The position numbers were made by a program, and so were the translations under genes. Below, in pieces: positions 1-7,002 of a DNA stretch of 10,258 bases. The stretch is from assembly GCA_002049785.1 (NCBI GenBank), contig MUKB01000104.1, positions 1 through 10,258 of the forward strand, given 5' to 3'. Source of the DNA: Caldifarciminota bacterium 4484_100 (GTDB lineage: Bacteria; Hydrothermota; Tepidihabitantia; SM23-42). The notes beneath the pieces were generated by a model, which was not told the DNA's origin, did no database searches, and saw nothing but the letters and a program-made list of their open reading frames with translations. How positions within the stretch are numbered: the first letter of the stretch is position 1; every line of letters starts with the position of its first letter.

Positions 1-624
1 GGGGTCAAGAAATTTGTTAAAGAGATTTTACCCCGGATAAAGAAACTTGATACCAAAATTTTTGTCAATGTTGCAGGATTTACGGTTCAGGAATTTGCCA
101 GGATTGTCGAAGAGATTGGAGACAATGTGGATGGATTTGAGTTGAATGTCTCCTGCCCCAATGTGCGACACGGAGGGGTCCAATTCGGTCGGTCACCAAG
201 GACCTGCGCCCGGATTGTCTCGGCGGTGCGTAAAAAGACAAAACTTCCAGTTATTGTGAAGCTTACCGCCAATTTTTGTGACCCATTATCTATAGCACGG
301 TCCTGCATTGATGCCGGTGCTGACGGCATATCCTTGATAAATACCCTGCATGGCCTTGCCTTTGATATAACAAAAAAGAGACCGTTGATTGTGGGTGGTC
401 TTTCAGGCCCGGCCATAAAACCGTTCGCCCTCTACTGTGTCTACCGATTGAGGCAATTGAAGGTGCCGATTATTGGTGGCGGAGGTATCGTTTCAGCCCG
501 GGATGCCTATGAGTTTATACTTGCCGGTGCATCGGCCATAACCTTGGGTTCGATCTGTTTGCGAGACCCGTATGCACCGTTGAAGATCATCAAAGAATTG
601 AAAAAGTTTGATAATAAGTTATAA
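1..624 (+). CDS. pyrD: Dihydroorotate dehydrogenase class 1B, catalytic subunit (5' partial)
   Basis: FMN enzyme oxidising dihydroorotate to orotate in UMP synthesis. The frame is open from base 1, so the N-terminus lies outside the window; about 207 residues remain of a family usually near 300. Visible family features are the substrate loop ELNVSCPNV followed by HGG and FG, whose Cys is the expected catalytic base of class 1 enzymes; the NTLHGLAFD segment; the GGLSGPAIKP segment typical of class 1B; and the FMN-phosphate motif GGGGIVSARDA near the C-terminus. Class 1B enzymes normally work with the Fe-S/FAD subunit PyrK, which is not in this window and may lie upstream. It is followed after 17 bases by pyrF in the same orientation. 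The family call is firm; the 1B subtype rests on the motifs and is likely. Confidence 0.95.
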   Translation, partial: GVKKFVKEILPRIKKLDTKIFVNVAGFTVQEFARIVEEIGDNVDGFELNVSCPNVRHGGVQFGRSPRTCARIVSAVRKKTKLPVIVKLTANFCDPLSIARSCIDAGADGISLINTLHGLAFDITKKRPLIVGGLSGPAIKPFALYCVYRLRQLKVPIIGGGGIVSARDAYEFILAGASAITLGSICLRDPYAPLKIIKELKKFDNKL

Positions 625-628
625 TTTC

Positions 629-635
629 AAGGAGG
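629..635 (+). promoter_or_regulatory. Shine-Dalgarno of pyrF, decides its start
   Basis: AAGGAGG lies 6 bases before GTG at 642. An in-frame TTG at 636 directly abuts the SD and is too close to be used, so the GTG is preferred. Confidence 0.85.
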
Positions 636-641
636 TTGGTT

Positions 642-1358
642 GTGAAAGAGAGGTTGATTGTCTCACTTGATTTGAACGACCTTGGAAAGATTAAGGAACT
701 GGTCAAGGGGCTGAATGGCCTGGTCGAAATTTATAAGGTCGGTTCAATTCCATTTATCTATTTTGGTAAGGAGATCATCGAATTTCTCAAACAGAATCAA
801 AAAAAGGTGATGCTCGATTTGAAATTCCACGATATCCCCAATACGGTTGCCCGGGCCTGTGAAGGTGCGGTTGAACTGGGCATCGATTTCCTCACCCTCC
901 ATGCCAGTGGAGGATTTTCAATGCTTGAGGAGGCGGTGAAGACTACGCTTTTATCCGCACAGACAAAGAAACTTAATCGGCCAAAACTTCTTGGAGTCAC
1001 CGTGCTCACGAGCATCGATGAGGCATATTTTAAGGACCTTTTTGGAGAGATCAAGCGTTCGGTTACCGAGCAGGTTATATTCCTTGCCCAGCTCGCCCGC
1101 AGTGCAGGGCTTGATGGTGTGGTTGCATCACCCCGTGAGGTGGAGATCATAAGAAAGGAATGCGGCAAGGACCTTCTCATTGTTACACCTGGAATCAGGC
1201 CGAAGCCGAGTCAGGATGATCAGGCACGCACAATGACCCCGGGTCAAGCGATCAGGGCTGGTGCCGACTACATTGTTGTGGGTCGACCCATAATTAAGGC
1301 TGAAGACCCGGTTACAGCGGCAAAAGAGATAATTGAGGAGATGGGTAATGGAGATTGA
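642..1358 (+). CDS. pyrF: Orotidine 5'-phosphate decarboxylase
   Basis: Catalyses the last step of UMP synthesis, OMP to UMP plus CO2, in the cytosol. The 238-residue length is normal for the bacterial group I family. The N-terminal strand IVSLDL carries the first active-site Asp. The diagnostic motif DLKFHDIPNT is at residues 59-68 with the catalytic Asp/Lys/Asp set. TPGIRP near residue 184 and the phosphate-binding segment ADYIVVGRPI near the C-terminus complete the TIM-barrel pattern. The start is GTG with a strong SD. The stop overlaps the pyrE start by 11 bases, indicating translational coupling in the pyrD-pyrF-pyrE operon. No odd residues were seen. Confidence 0.97.
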   Translation: MKERLIVSLDLNDLGKIKELVKGLNGLVEIYKVGSIPFIYFGKEIIEFLKQNQKKVMLDLKFHDIPNTVARACEGAVELGIDFLTLHASGGFSMLEEAVKTTLLSAQTKKLNRPKLLGVTVLTSIDEAYFKDLFGEIKRSVTEQVIFLAQLARSAGLDGVVASPREVEIIRKECGKDLLIVTPGIRPKPSQDDQARTMTPGQAIRAGADYIVVGRPIIKAEDPVTAAKEIIEEMGNGD

Positions 1359-1896
1359 GAAATTATTGATTGATTTGAAGGTTCTTAAGAAAGGCCATTT
1401 TCTTTTAAATTCAGGCCTCCATTCTGAATACTACTTTGAAAAATTCCGGATTCTGGAAAACCCTTCCGCAACAACGAAACTCTGTGGGATTATTGTTGAC
1501 CATTTTAAAGGGCTTGATATCGATTGGGTGATTGGTCCGACCACTGGAGGTGTGATTATTGCATTTGAGGTTGCGCGTCAGCTGAACCGTTATGCAGGGT
1601 TTGCTGAGGAGAGGGCGGGGAAACGGATTGTCGGTCGGGGTTTTGATATCAAAGACAGAAATGTGCTGGTGGTAGACGATGTTTTGACTACGGGTAAATC
1701 GATTCAGGAAACCCTGAATGCGGTTGAGTTAAAACACGGTAAAGTAGTAGGGGTGGGAGTTCTGGTCGACCGGAGTAACCAGAAGATGGGGTTTGAATAC
1801 TTCGCAACCTATCGGAAGGCGGTGGAGAATTTTGAGCCGGATAACTGCCCACTCTGCAAACAGGGAATTTCCTTGACCAAACCGGGAGGGGTCTAA
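1348..1896 (+). CDS. pyrE: Orotate phosphoribosyltransferase
   Basis: Transfers orotate to PRPP to make OMP, the step just before PyrF. It has 182 residues. The PRPP-binding signature VLVVDDVLTTGKS is at residues 106-118, and the phosphate/PPi-binding segment IGPTTGGV is near 62-69. A Cys pair in CPLC (167-170) followed by GISLTKPG matches the PyrE subgroup first described from Thermus-like sequences. The start is ATG 1348, 7 bases after GAGGAG; a TTG further upstream in frame lies deeper inside pyrF and has no SD. Its stop TAA is directly followed, in the same frame, by the transporter coding sequence. The call is firm. Confidence 0.96.
   Translation: MEIEKLLIDLKVLKKGHFLLNSGLHSEYYFEKFRILENPSATTKLCGIIVDHFKGLDIDWVIGPTTGGVIIAFEVARQLNRYAGFAEERAGKRIVGRGFDIKDRNVLVVDDVLTTGKSIQETLNAVELKHGKVVGVGVLVDRSNQKMGFEYFATYRKAVENFEPDNCPLCKQGISLTKPGGV
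1884..1891 (+). promoter_or_regulatory. Shine-Dalgarno-like site before the MFS frame
   Basis: GGGAGGGG sits inside the last pyrE codons, ending 5 bases before ATA 1897. It supports initiation at that codon, because no ordinary start codon is within reach in the transporter frame. Confidence 0.5.
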
Positions 1897-2964
1897 ATAC
1901 CTGCTCTTCTCAACTTCTTTTATCTCTCATCCTGGGCATTAACCCTTATATTCATCCCCTTAATTGCCCGCCAGTATACCGATAACCTCTTTATCATCTC
2001 TTTAGTCTCTTCGGTCTATAATGGTATGGTTCTACTTTCTTCTATTATCTTTGGTCGACTCGGTGATGTCGTGGGAAGGAAGAAGATGATTCTCCTCGGT
2101 TTCTTGACCTGCGCGTTTGTATTCTTTGGACACAATCTGATTAAAAATATCTCCGGACTCTTTATCCTGCGCGGACTTGCCGGGGTTGGTGTGGGTATGA
2201 TCCCTGGCTCACTCGCCGCCCTTGCCTGGGGCGGTTCCCTCGGTCTCTTTACTGCAATGGGTTCTCTGGGTTTTACCGGAGCAAGTTTTCTTGCTGGAAT
2301 GTTAAAGGAAAATTTCTATATCTTCTCAGGGTCTGCATTATTTGCTCTGGTCGGATTTTTTCTTACCCTGTTTGTGCGTGAGCATCCGGTGAAGCTTACG
2401 GTTCCACTCTTTCCAATCAAGATTATCTTCAAGAATATTCGGGTCTATCTTCCCTATCTTATCCGACACAGTGCAGCCACGGCAATCTGGGCGATATTCC
2501 CAATCTATCTTATGACACTCGGTGCAGATAAATTCTGGATCGGTGTGATTTATGCAATAAATCCCTTAATGCAATTTATCTTTATGCTCCTCTTTGACCG
2601 TTACAAAAGCTCTTCACTGATATCGGCAGGACTCATTGCATCCTTTTTGACCTTTCTCGGATACGCGGTCACGGGCCACTGGCAGGTTGTTATCGTGCTA
2701 CAGGTCTTGCTCGGTTTTTCCTGGGCGAATCTCTATCTCGGTTCGATAAAATTTCTGCTTGAGAATAATGCAGAGAAGGCCACCGCAACCGGTATCCTCA
2801 ACTCAGTATTTGGACTCTCCGGGATTATCGGGCCGCTTATGGGTGGTTTGATACTATTCTTCGGTCTAAGAACCCTTCTTTACTTTTCTACCTTTCTCGC
2901 GTTCGGCGCGGTTATAGTTTCAAGAATCCTAAAGCTGCCAGAGAAAATATTATTACCGCAATAA
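1897..2964 (+). CDS. Major facilitator superfamily transporter, probable ATA start
   Basis: Integral membrane transporter of unknown substrate, about 355 residues, slightly short for the MFS. The first in-frame ATG is at 2026, but the 43 codons before it clearly belong to the protein: they encode a first membrane helix (LLNFFYLSSWALTLIFIPLI) leading into the second helix and the MFS loop 2-3 motif GRLGDVVGRKK. Those codons contain no ATG, GTG or TTG. The only plausible initiator is ATA at 1897, right after the pyrE stop and 5-7 bases after GGGAGGGG. A single-base change or read error of an ATG is an alternative. Roughly 11-12 hydrophobic helices follow. It is the last gene of the pyrimidine operon, so nucleobase-related transport is possible but unproven. 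Its 3' end overlaps the opposite gene. Confidence 0.82.
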   Translation: MPALLNFFYLSSWALTLIFIPLIARQYTDNLFIISLVSSVYNGMVLLSSIIFGRLGDVVGRKKMILLGFLTCAFVFFGHNLIKNISGLFILRGLAGVGVGMIPGSLAALAWGGSLGLFTAMGSLGFTGASFLAGMLKENFYIFSGSALFALVGFFLTLFVREHPVKLTVPLFPIKIIFKNIRVYLPYLIRHSAATAIWAIFPIYLMTLGADKFWIGVIYAINPLMQFIFMLLFDRYKSSSLISAGLIASFLTFLGYAVTGHWQVVIVLQVLLGFSWANLYLGSIKFLLENNAEKATATGILNSVFGLSGIIGPLMGGLILFFGLRTLLYFSTFLAFGAVIVSRILKLPEKILLPQ

Positions 2965-3448
2965 CTGCTCCAATCCAACCCAGCAGGCAGAGGGAGAGGA
3001 CGATTATTCCCGCGATAAAGACGCCGAGGCTGATAATCACCACGGACAATTTGAACTCGAGGTCGAATAGAAAGGCGATGAGGGCACCGGTCCAGGCCCC
3101 GGTTCCGGGTAGGGGTATGGCTACGAATGCCAGCAGGCCAACCTCTTTGTATTTTCTGATTACATCACCACCTTTTCTTCTTGTTCTTGCAAAGAGCCAG
3201 TCGAAGAATTTTTTGAAAACCGCTATCTTTGATAAGAACTGGACCATCGGTTTCAGGAGTATTATAATAAAAGGGACCGGTATAATATTGCCGATGAATG
3301 CAATCAGAAAGGCCTTAGGCCAGGTGATACGGAAGAGGTTTATAGCCAAGGGTAGGGAACCGCGTAGTTCAATAATGGGTAGCATTGATGTTATGAATAC
3401 TGCAAGTTCCGGGGTAAAGCCTCGCGCTACTAAATCCTGAGGGTTCAT
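2912..3448 (-). CDS. Small multidrug-export family membrane protein (COG2426/PF06695-like)
   Basis: A 178-residue membrane protein. Family hallmarks are the N-terminal SMLPIIELRGSLPLAI (conserved ELRG), a GNIIPVPF turn, the cytoplasmic segment FFDWLFARTRRK and the loop FVAIPLPGTGAWTGAL, followed by two hydrophobic helices at the C-terminus. The family is named for putative small multidrug export; a direct function is not established. The ATG overlaps the stop of the preceding gene as ATGA, and an SD (AAAGGGG, about 5 bases upstream) is visible, so it is translationally coupled to the VWA gene fragment. Its last 53 bases overlap the 3' end of the convergent MFS gene. Family identity is confident; function is not. 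Confidence 0.88.
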   Translation of the reverse strand: MNPQDLVARGFTPELAVFITSMLPIIELRGSLPLAINLFRITWPKAFLIAFIGNIIPVPFIIILLKPMVQFLSKIAVFKKFFDWLFARTRRKGGDVIRKYKEVGLLAFVAIPLPGTGAWTGALIAFLFDLEFKLSVVIISLGVFIAGIIVLSLCLLGWIGAVIAVIIFSLAALGFLKL

Positions 3449-4562
3449 ATAAGCCCCTTTCTCCGCCTCAATATCCAGTCGATCACCAGGAGCAAGATAA
3501 TCAGGATGGCAAATATGGGATGATTGAACTGTAGCCGGGCATAGGTGTAATGCTTTTTTGTATCTGATAATCGCCAGTGTTCAAGGCTATCGAGGGGATA
3601 GTATTTTCCTCCTGTTCTGTCAGCAATCGATTTCAATAGCCGAAGGTTTATCAATTCAGGAACCTCAGTAGCCCGTGGTTTAATTTCGATCCTTAGAGAT
3701 TTGCTCTTTAGAATTTCCTCACCCAAACTACCCTGTGCATAGACAATGAACCTGCCCGGCTTCTGAGGGGTAATAGTTGTTTCATAGACACCTTTTTCTA
3801 TTTCATAAAATGGTATACGGGAATTTTCAAACTGGAGGTAGAAATCTCCTCCGGATGCGGGCCTTAAGGATGAATCAAAACTCTGGAGTTTCAATCTTAT
3901 TTCCTCACCGATTGAATAACTCTTCTTCCTGGATTCCAGAACCAGCCGGCCTTTATTCCTCAAGATAGAGATAAATCTTATTATATCGGAGAGGAGGACA
4001 GGCAGTATCTCCTTCTGTCTCAATCCACTCTGGAGAAACTGCCAGGTTCCAAGGTCTATGATATTGATCTGAAATACTATACCACCGTATTCTCGGTAGG
4101 CGATGATCGGAAGATTCGAGGACTGGGCGATTACTACTGCATCGCTCTTTTTGCCGTAGGTTCGATTTATTGCAGTAATCGGAGGAAATTCATCCATCGG
4201 TTTAAGAATGGAAAAAGGTTGAATTACCTCAAGGTTATATTTCCCGTCTACGATGCCCTTAGTGATATTAATCGGCAGAAGCCTTTGCCAGGCGCTATTT
4301 ACACCCTCAACTGAACCGACAATCAGCACGCCTTTACCCTGTTTCAGAAGTTCTTCAACCTCAGATATCGAGATGTTCTGCAGGTTGATATTGTCCAGAA
4401 GTAGAACATCGATGGAGTTCGATTCGATCTCTGGGGTTACCTTCTTATTCGTCTTTGGATTCAGAAAGGTTTCTGGGCCAAGTGTAATAACAGGTAATAT
4501 TGAAATATGGTGGTCCTGGGATAGGGCATTTAAGAGAAATTGGGTATTGAATGAAAGGTGGC
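3445..4562 (-). pseudogene. C-terminal part of a broken VWA/GATase-like membrane protein
   Basis: This is the second half of the protein whose N-terminal half is at 4530-5327, read in another frame. Convincing coding begins near 4560 with SFNTQFLLNALSQ, continues through VLLLDNINL and a Gly-rich GKGVLIVGS as in the GATase-like domain that follows VWA domains in this protein class, then a beta-rich region with ESRKKSYSIGEEIRL, and ends in one membrane helix (HPIFAILIILLLVIDWIL) and a basic tail. No ATG is available before it. The first usable start is GTG 4329 without a clear SD, and it would remove conserved sequence. The stop overlaps the start of the next gene as ATGA. It is either a true pseudogene half, an out-of-frame deletion or an assembly fault. 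If translated separately, the product would run 4329-3445 (294 residues). Confidence 0.7.
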
Positions 4563-5327
4563 GTAGTTCAGCTCCTGGGCCTCCGGTTTTATCCTGACCA
4601 CCACCCTTTTTTCCCCGGGTTTTTTGAATACGGTCTTGAATATAATTTTATTTTTTGCACTAACCATACTCAAGGGGAAGGATTTGGTCAATTTACCTGA
4701 AGGAAGATCCAGTTCCAACACCCCTTTTCTATTCCTGTAACCTGCAGATTGAACGACGACTTCAATCTTCGTAGTATCATCGGTATAGACGAACTTTGGA
4801 ATTATTATGTCATCGATAGCAAGGTCCTTTATTGTTTCAATACCAGCGCCGAATGTATAGACCGGAATATTAAAGTTATTTACAATAGTATGGGGTGATG
4901 GGCCATAGTTGTGGTTACCGTCGCTGATTAAAAGGAGGGCGGAAGGGTCCATCCGGGCTGCAGTATTAAGGGCTTTGGTAATGTTGGTATAAACTGCTGA
5001 ATCTGGAGGTTTGTTATAGAGTGATTCGGCAAAGAAAAATAATGGATAGGACGACTTGAGGCGATTTATTGTTTCCAGCACCTCAGAAAAGACCGGTTTC
5101 ATACTCCGGGATGCATCGACAAGGAGAATAGGAGGTCTCTCCTTTGCCGGTCTCCTCACAGAGAGTGTGAAGTTTGTCGTGAGTAATACCAGAAATATCA
5201 ATGCAAGGATTCTTATTAAGATGTTTAACGGACTCTTTCGATACAGTAGAAGGATAATTATGCCAGCAATTATACTAATTGAGTAGACTATCAATATCGA
5301 CCCGTCCTGGTTTAAGCCTAACCACAT
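4530..5327 (-). CDS. VWA-domain membrane protein, N-terminal part (gene broken)
   Basis: The N-terminus has two hydrophobic helices, then a von Willebrand A domain. The MIDAS motif DASRS is at about residues 71-75 and the strand LLLISDGNHNYG gives the second metal-site loop. A beta-rich stretch follows, ending KPEAQELNYA, after which the frame runs out within ten codons. This layout matches BatA-like or 'VWA plus GATase-like' membrane proteins in which a single chain of over 600 residues ends with a membrane helix; that helix is present in another frame downstream. Starts are uncertain: ATG 5327 is used here. TTG 5294 has a better spaced SD-like AGGACGGG, and a TTG-type start at 5351 would overlap the upstream gene more deeply. 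It overlaps the 3' end of the lipoprotein gene. The role is inferred as envelope-associated. Confidence 0.72.
   Translation of the reverse strand: MWLGLNQDGSILIVYSISIIAGIIILLLYRKSPLNILIRILALIFLVLLTTNFTLSVRRPAKERPPILLVDASRSMKPVFSEVLETINRLKSSYPLFFFAESLYNKPPDSAVYTNITKALNTAARMDPSALLLISDGNHNYGPSPHTIVNNFNIPVYTFGAGIETIKDLAIDDIIIPKFVYTDDTTKIEVVVQSAGYRNRKGVLELDLPSGKLTKSFPLSMVSAKNKIIFKTVFKKPGEKRVVVRIKPEAQELNYATFHSIPNFS
4550..4570 (-). other. Frame break in the VWA gene
   Basis: Coding in the first frame is convincing up to LNYA (codon at 4562-4560) and coding in the next frame is convincing from about SFNTQ (near 4555). The two stretches meet with almost no overlap. In related proteins a strand of roughly 20 residues (of the type F-x-V-x-x-x-K-x-x-VLYL) stands between these points, so the junction looks like a deletion whose length is not a multiple of three rather than a one-base slip. 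Confidence 0.55.
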
Positions 5328-6138
5328 TGGCCCTGCCGACCGCCACCTCATCCTGACCTGAATAATCGCCGGCGACGATTAGCTTGATTATTGCAATCCC
5401 TTTTTTTAGAAGGGTATCATTGATTCGAACCTCACCCTTAAGAACTAATGGGTTATAGACAGTATCCGGCGTTATCGAGGTTATAATATTTTCAGTTCGA
5501 TTCTGGCTGATGTCTTTCACTTCTTTGATATAAAGATAATATGTGGTATCATAACCGAGGGTGTCGATGATAGAATCGGGTGTAAATCTTACGGTGCGCA
5601 GGTTCAACCATTCTGGGTGCAGGTTTTTCTTTGGAATGATATAAAAATTTAACGATGTAGTATCCATCGCCTTGGAGAACTGGACCATAAACTCTTTGAA
5701 TCCTTTGCCCTGGTAATATTTTACTGGCCAGGCCGGGATGGTGTCGGGTATTGTTGACCCGATAAATTGTGTGCTGAAGCTTCCTCTGTTTTCAGCCAGG
5801 TCGTATATGATACCCGAAACATTATAGGTTATCTTTTCTTGTGGTGCAGTGATTGCAACGATTTCGGTCTTTGAGAGAGAGGGATGGAGGGTGATGACCG
5901 GGAGTGTATCGGTGCCCGAGAGGATCAAAAAATTTTCCGGAACTAAACTCAGGGTGTCGATCTCTTCGGTAAAGGTAAATTGGACCTGGCGACTGTTCAG
6001 GGGTGTGACCCGTTTCAGTCTCGGAGCCAATCGATCCTTGGCAATGGGTGGGGCTTTATGCGCACAGGTGAAGAGAAGGGTAATAGATAAAATTACCAAC
6101 CCGACCTTTCCTTGATTTAGTAATCTATGGATTGACAT
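5275..6138 (-). CDS. Lipoprotein with Ig-like (SbsA/Big_5-type) domains
   Basis: A secreted, probably lipid-anchored protein of about 287 residues. A basic N-terminus and a hydrophobic stretch lead to the lipobox-like LFTC with Cys at residue 25. The mature part opens with APRLKRVTPLNSRQVQFTFTEEID, typical of the SbsA Ig-like fold found in bacterial surface proteins (about residues 37-110). A second similar module follows (KEFMVQFSKAMDTTSLN, about 145-230), then a C-terminal beta-rich segment. ATG 6138 is chosen because the -10 box lies over the alternative TTG at 6144. It is the first gene of the minus-strand envelope operon, and its end overlaps the VWA gene start. No enzymatic motif was seen. 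The exact role is unknown. Confidence 0.82.
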   Translation of the reverse strand: MSIHRLLNQGKVGLVILSITLLFTCAHKAPPIAKDRLAPRLKRVTPLNSRQVQFTFTEEIDTLSLVPENFLILSGTDTLPVITLHPSLSKTEIVAITAPQEKITYNVSGIIYDLAENRGSFSTQFIGSTIPDTIPAWPVKYYQGKGFKEFMVQFSKAMDTTSLNFYIIPKKNLHPEWLNLRTVRFTPDSIIDTLGYDTTYYLYIKEVKDISQNRTENIITSITPDTVYNPLVLKGEVRINDTLLKKGIAIIKLIVAGDYSGQDEVAVGRANVVRLKPGRVDIDSLLN

Positions 6139-6143
6139 AGCCA

Positions 6144-6171
6144 ATTCTATTTTTTTTCACAGGAATGTCAA
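6144..6171 (-). promoter_or_regulatory. Promoter of the lipoprotein operon, leaderless geometry
   Basis: A -35 TTGACA (6171-6166) and -10 TAGAAT (6149-6144) are separated by 16 bases. Five bases follow before ATG 6138, so transcription should begin at or next to the start codon. No SD is present before the ATG, which agrees with a leaderless mRNA. Confidence 0.72.
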
Positions 6172-6256
6172 CCCTCATAAAGAGAGAGTCGTTTCCAAAT
6201 CAATATCAAGCGTCTATGAAATATTCCGTATCAAAAATCTCAAAAAGAGAGTCAGT

Positions 6257-6291
6257 TAACCATAACCTTGACACGACTGACCAAATGGTTA
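6257..6291 (+). promoter_or_regulatory. Candidate operator overlapping the cassette promoter
   Basis: The inverted repeat TAACCAT (6257-6263) / ATGGTTA (6285-6291) flanks the -35 box and touches the -10 box; the overlapping pair ATAACC/GGTTAT strengthens the symmetry. Such placement suggests a repressor site, possibly autoregulatory. Only the sequence symmetry supports this. Confidence 0.4.
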
Positions 6292-6303
6292 TATTAGTAT
6301 AAT
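6268..6303 (+). promoter_or_regulatory. Promoter of the small-gene cassette
   Basis: A perfect -35 TTGACA at 6268-6273 is followed after 16 bases by TATATT (6290-6295). A perfect TATAAT at 6298-6303 lies a little further down and could serve with a weaker -35. Either would start transcription around 6302-6310, just before the ATG at 6316. Confidence 0.7.
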
Positions 6304-6315
6304 GGAATTGGGATT

Positions 6316-6408
6316 ATGAAAATTATACAATGGCTAATGCGGAAAGTTAAGGTTTTGTGGATTGGGATATATTATGATAGGAAAATCTCTTGCATCAAGG
6401 ATAGATAA
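6316..6408 (+). CDS. Possible 30-residue peptide or leader ORF
   Basis: ATG to TAA, 30 residues, basic and rich in aromatic and hydrophobic residues (MKIIQWLMRKVKVLWIGIYY at the start). It begins 6-14 bases after the predicted transcription start, and its stop is immediately followed by the ATG of the next ORF with no gap, so the two would be coupled. The SD before it is poor (GGGATT). It could be a leader peptide, a small membrane-active peptide or chance. Placement between a strong promoter and the next gene is the only support. Confidence 0.3.
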   Translation: MKIIQWLMRKVKVLWIGIYYDRKISCIKDR

Positions 6409-6645
6409 ATGGAGTTCAAAAAGGTTCTCACATCTTTATTGAAAAGATTTGATGAGCAGGAGATATGGCCGGAAGATATTATTAGACTGAAGATCCAGGC
6501 GATGGCAAATAATCCAGGTCGCAGGAATCGAGAACTGGCGGATATTGAAGAAATTGATTGGGAACTTATAGGAGAATATTCTCAACTCTTCGATTTTAAG
6601 GAGGAATTTACACGACTTAAAAAGGGGTATTATGAAGCTGACTGA
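6409..6645 (+). CDS. Hypothetical 78-aa acidic small protein
   Basis: The ATG follows AAGGA by 7 bases. The sequence is not recognised. It is acidic and predicted helical, with a WPEDIIRLKIQAM segment, a Pro-Gly-Arg-Arg turn near the middle and an acidic second half ending KKGYYEAD. Coding is supported by the SD, a strong promoter upstream and tight linkage: its stop lies 14 bases inside the next ORF, whose SD (AAAGGGG) is within its own last codons. The pairing of small coupled ORFs behind a promoter with an operator-like repeat resembles toxin-antitoxin or regulatory cassettes, but no family evidence supports that. Confidence 0.6.
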   Translation: MEFKKVLTSLLKRFDEQEIWPEDIIRLKIQAMANNPGRRNRELADIEEIDWELIGEYSQLFDFKEEFTRLKKGYYEAD

Positions 6646-6824
6646 AAAAAGAAAAACAGGAACTTCTACTGGATGTAAAATCAAAACTGAGGCAGGCAGA
6701 TTTTGAGAAGTTGAAAAAACTACGGCACCGTGGTTTTAGCTTAACATTCTTAGAGGAGATTATTAAATTGATACCTCAGAAGCACCCTAAGGATCGAATC
6801 AAGGCAGATAAAAATATCTTGTGA
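6632..6824 (+). pseudogene. Small basic protein gene with one-base frameshift
   Basis: ATG 6632 with SD AAAGGGG starts MKLTEK, then the frame runs to a stop at about codon 25. Reading across the A6 run (6645-6650) as if it had five A gives an uninterrupted protein of about 63 residues: MKLTEKEKQELLLDVKSK, then LRQADFEKLKKLRHRGFS, then LTFLEEIIKLI and a basic tail ending KADKNIL. This is strongly helical with good coding character, so the extra A is either a sequencing error, a decayed gene or a phase-variable tract. The family was not recognised. It overlaps the 78-aa gene by 14 bases. Confidence 0.5.
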
Positions 6825-6947
6825 TAGTCAGTAGATTATAGTTCAAAATAGATTATTATCATTACTTTTTTCAAAGGCCCTGTAGAATTAACTGTATTAG
6901 TATTCTGGTTATTCAGAGATGCTGGATTCTCGATTTTGGATGAAAAG

Positions 6948-7002
6948 CATATCAGGATATCAGGGTATCAGTGGGCAGTGAATCAGCATATCAGATTATC
7001 AG
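6948..7002. repeat. 8-bp-period degenerate tandem array (NNTATCAG)
   Basis: Units in order are CATATCAG, GATATCAG, GGTATCAG, a 7-base TGGGCAG, TGAATCAG, CATATCAG and ATTATCAG. Related units (CACATCAG, CAGCTCAG) occur just downstream on the opposite strand around 7019-7037, so the region can fold back on itself. Confidence 0.7.

Noticed and set aside
636..641. TTG as an earlier pyrF start
   Set aside because: It abuts the Shine-Dalgarno sequence with no spacing; GTG 642 is correctly spaced and gives the usual N-terminus.
3051..3440. Long plus-strand open frame opposite the COG2426-like gene
   Set aside because: It is a shadow of the strongly supported minus-strand membrane protein; the composition is unlike a real protein and it has no start signals.
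4607..4612. A6 run (minus strand) as a programmed -1 frameshift site joining the two VWA halves
   Set aside because: The phase is wrong for a classical A_AAA_AAG slip, and the original frame stays convincingly coding for another 15 or so codons past the run.
6142..6144. TTG as an earlier lipoprotein start
   Set aside because: It overlaps the predicted -10 box, so it would not be transcribed; ATG 6138 fits the promoter.
6379..6394. GG-N10-GC sigma54-like promoter (AGG...TTGCA) before the 78-aa ORF
   Set aside because: Only the core dinucleotides and TTGCA match, it lies within the 30-codon ORF, and there is no visible activator site. Chance is likely.
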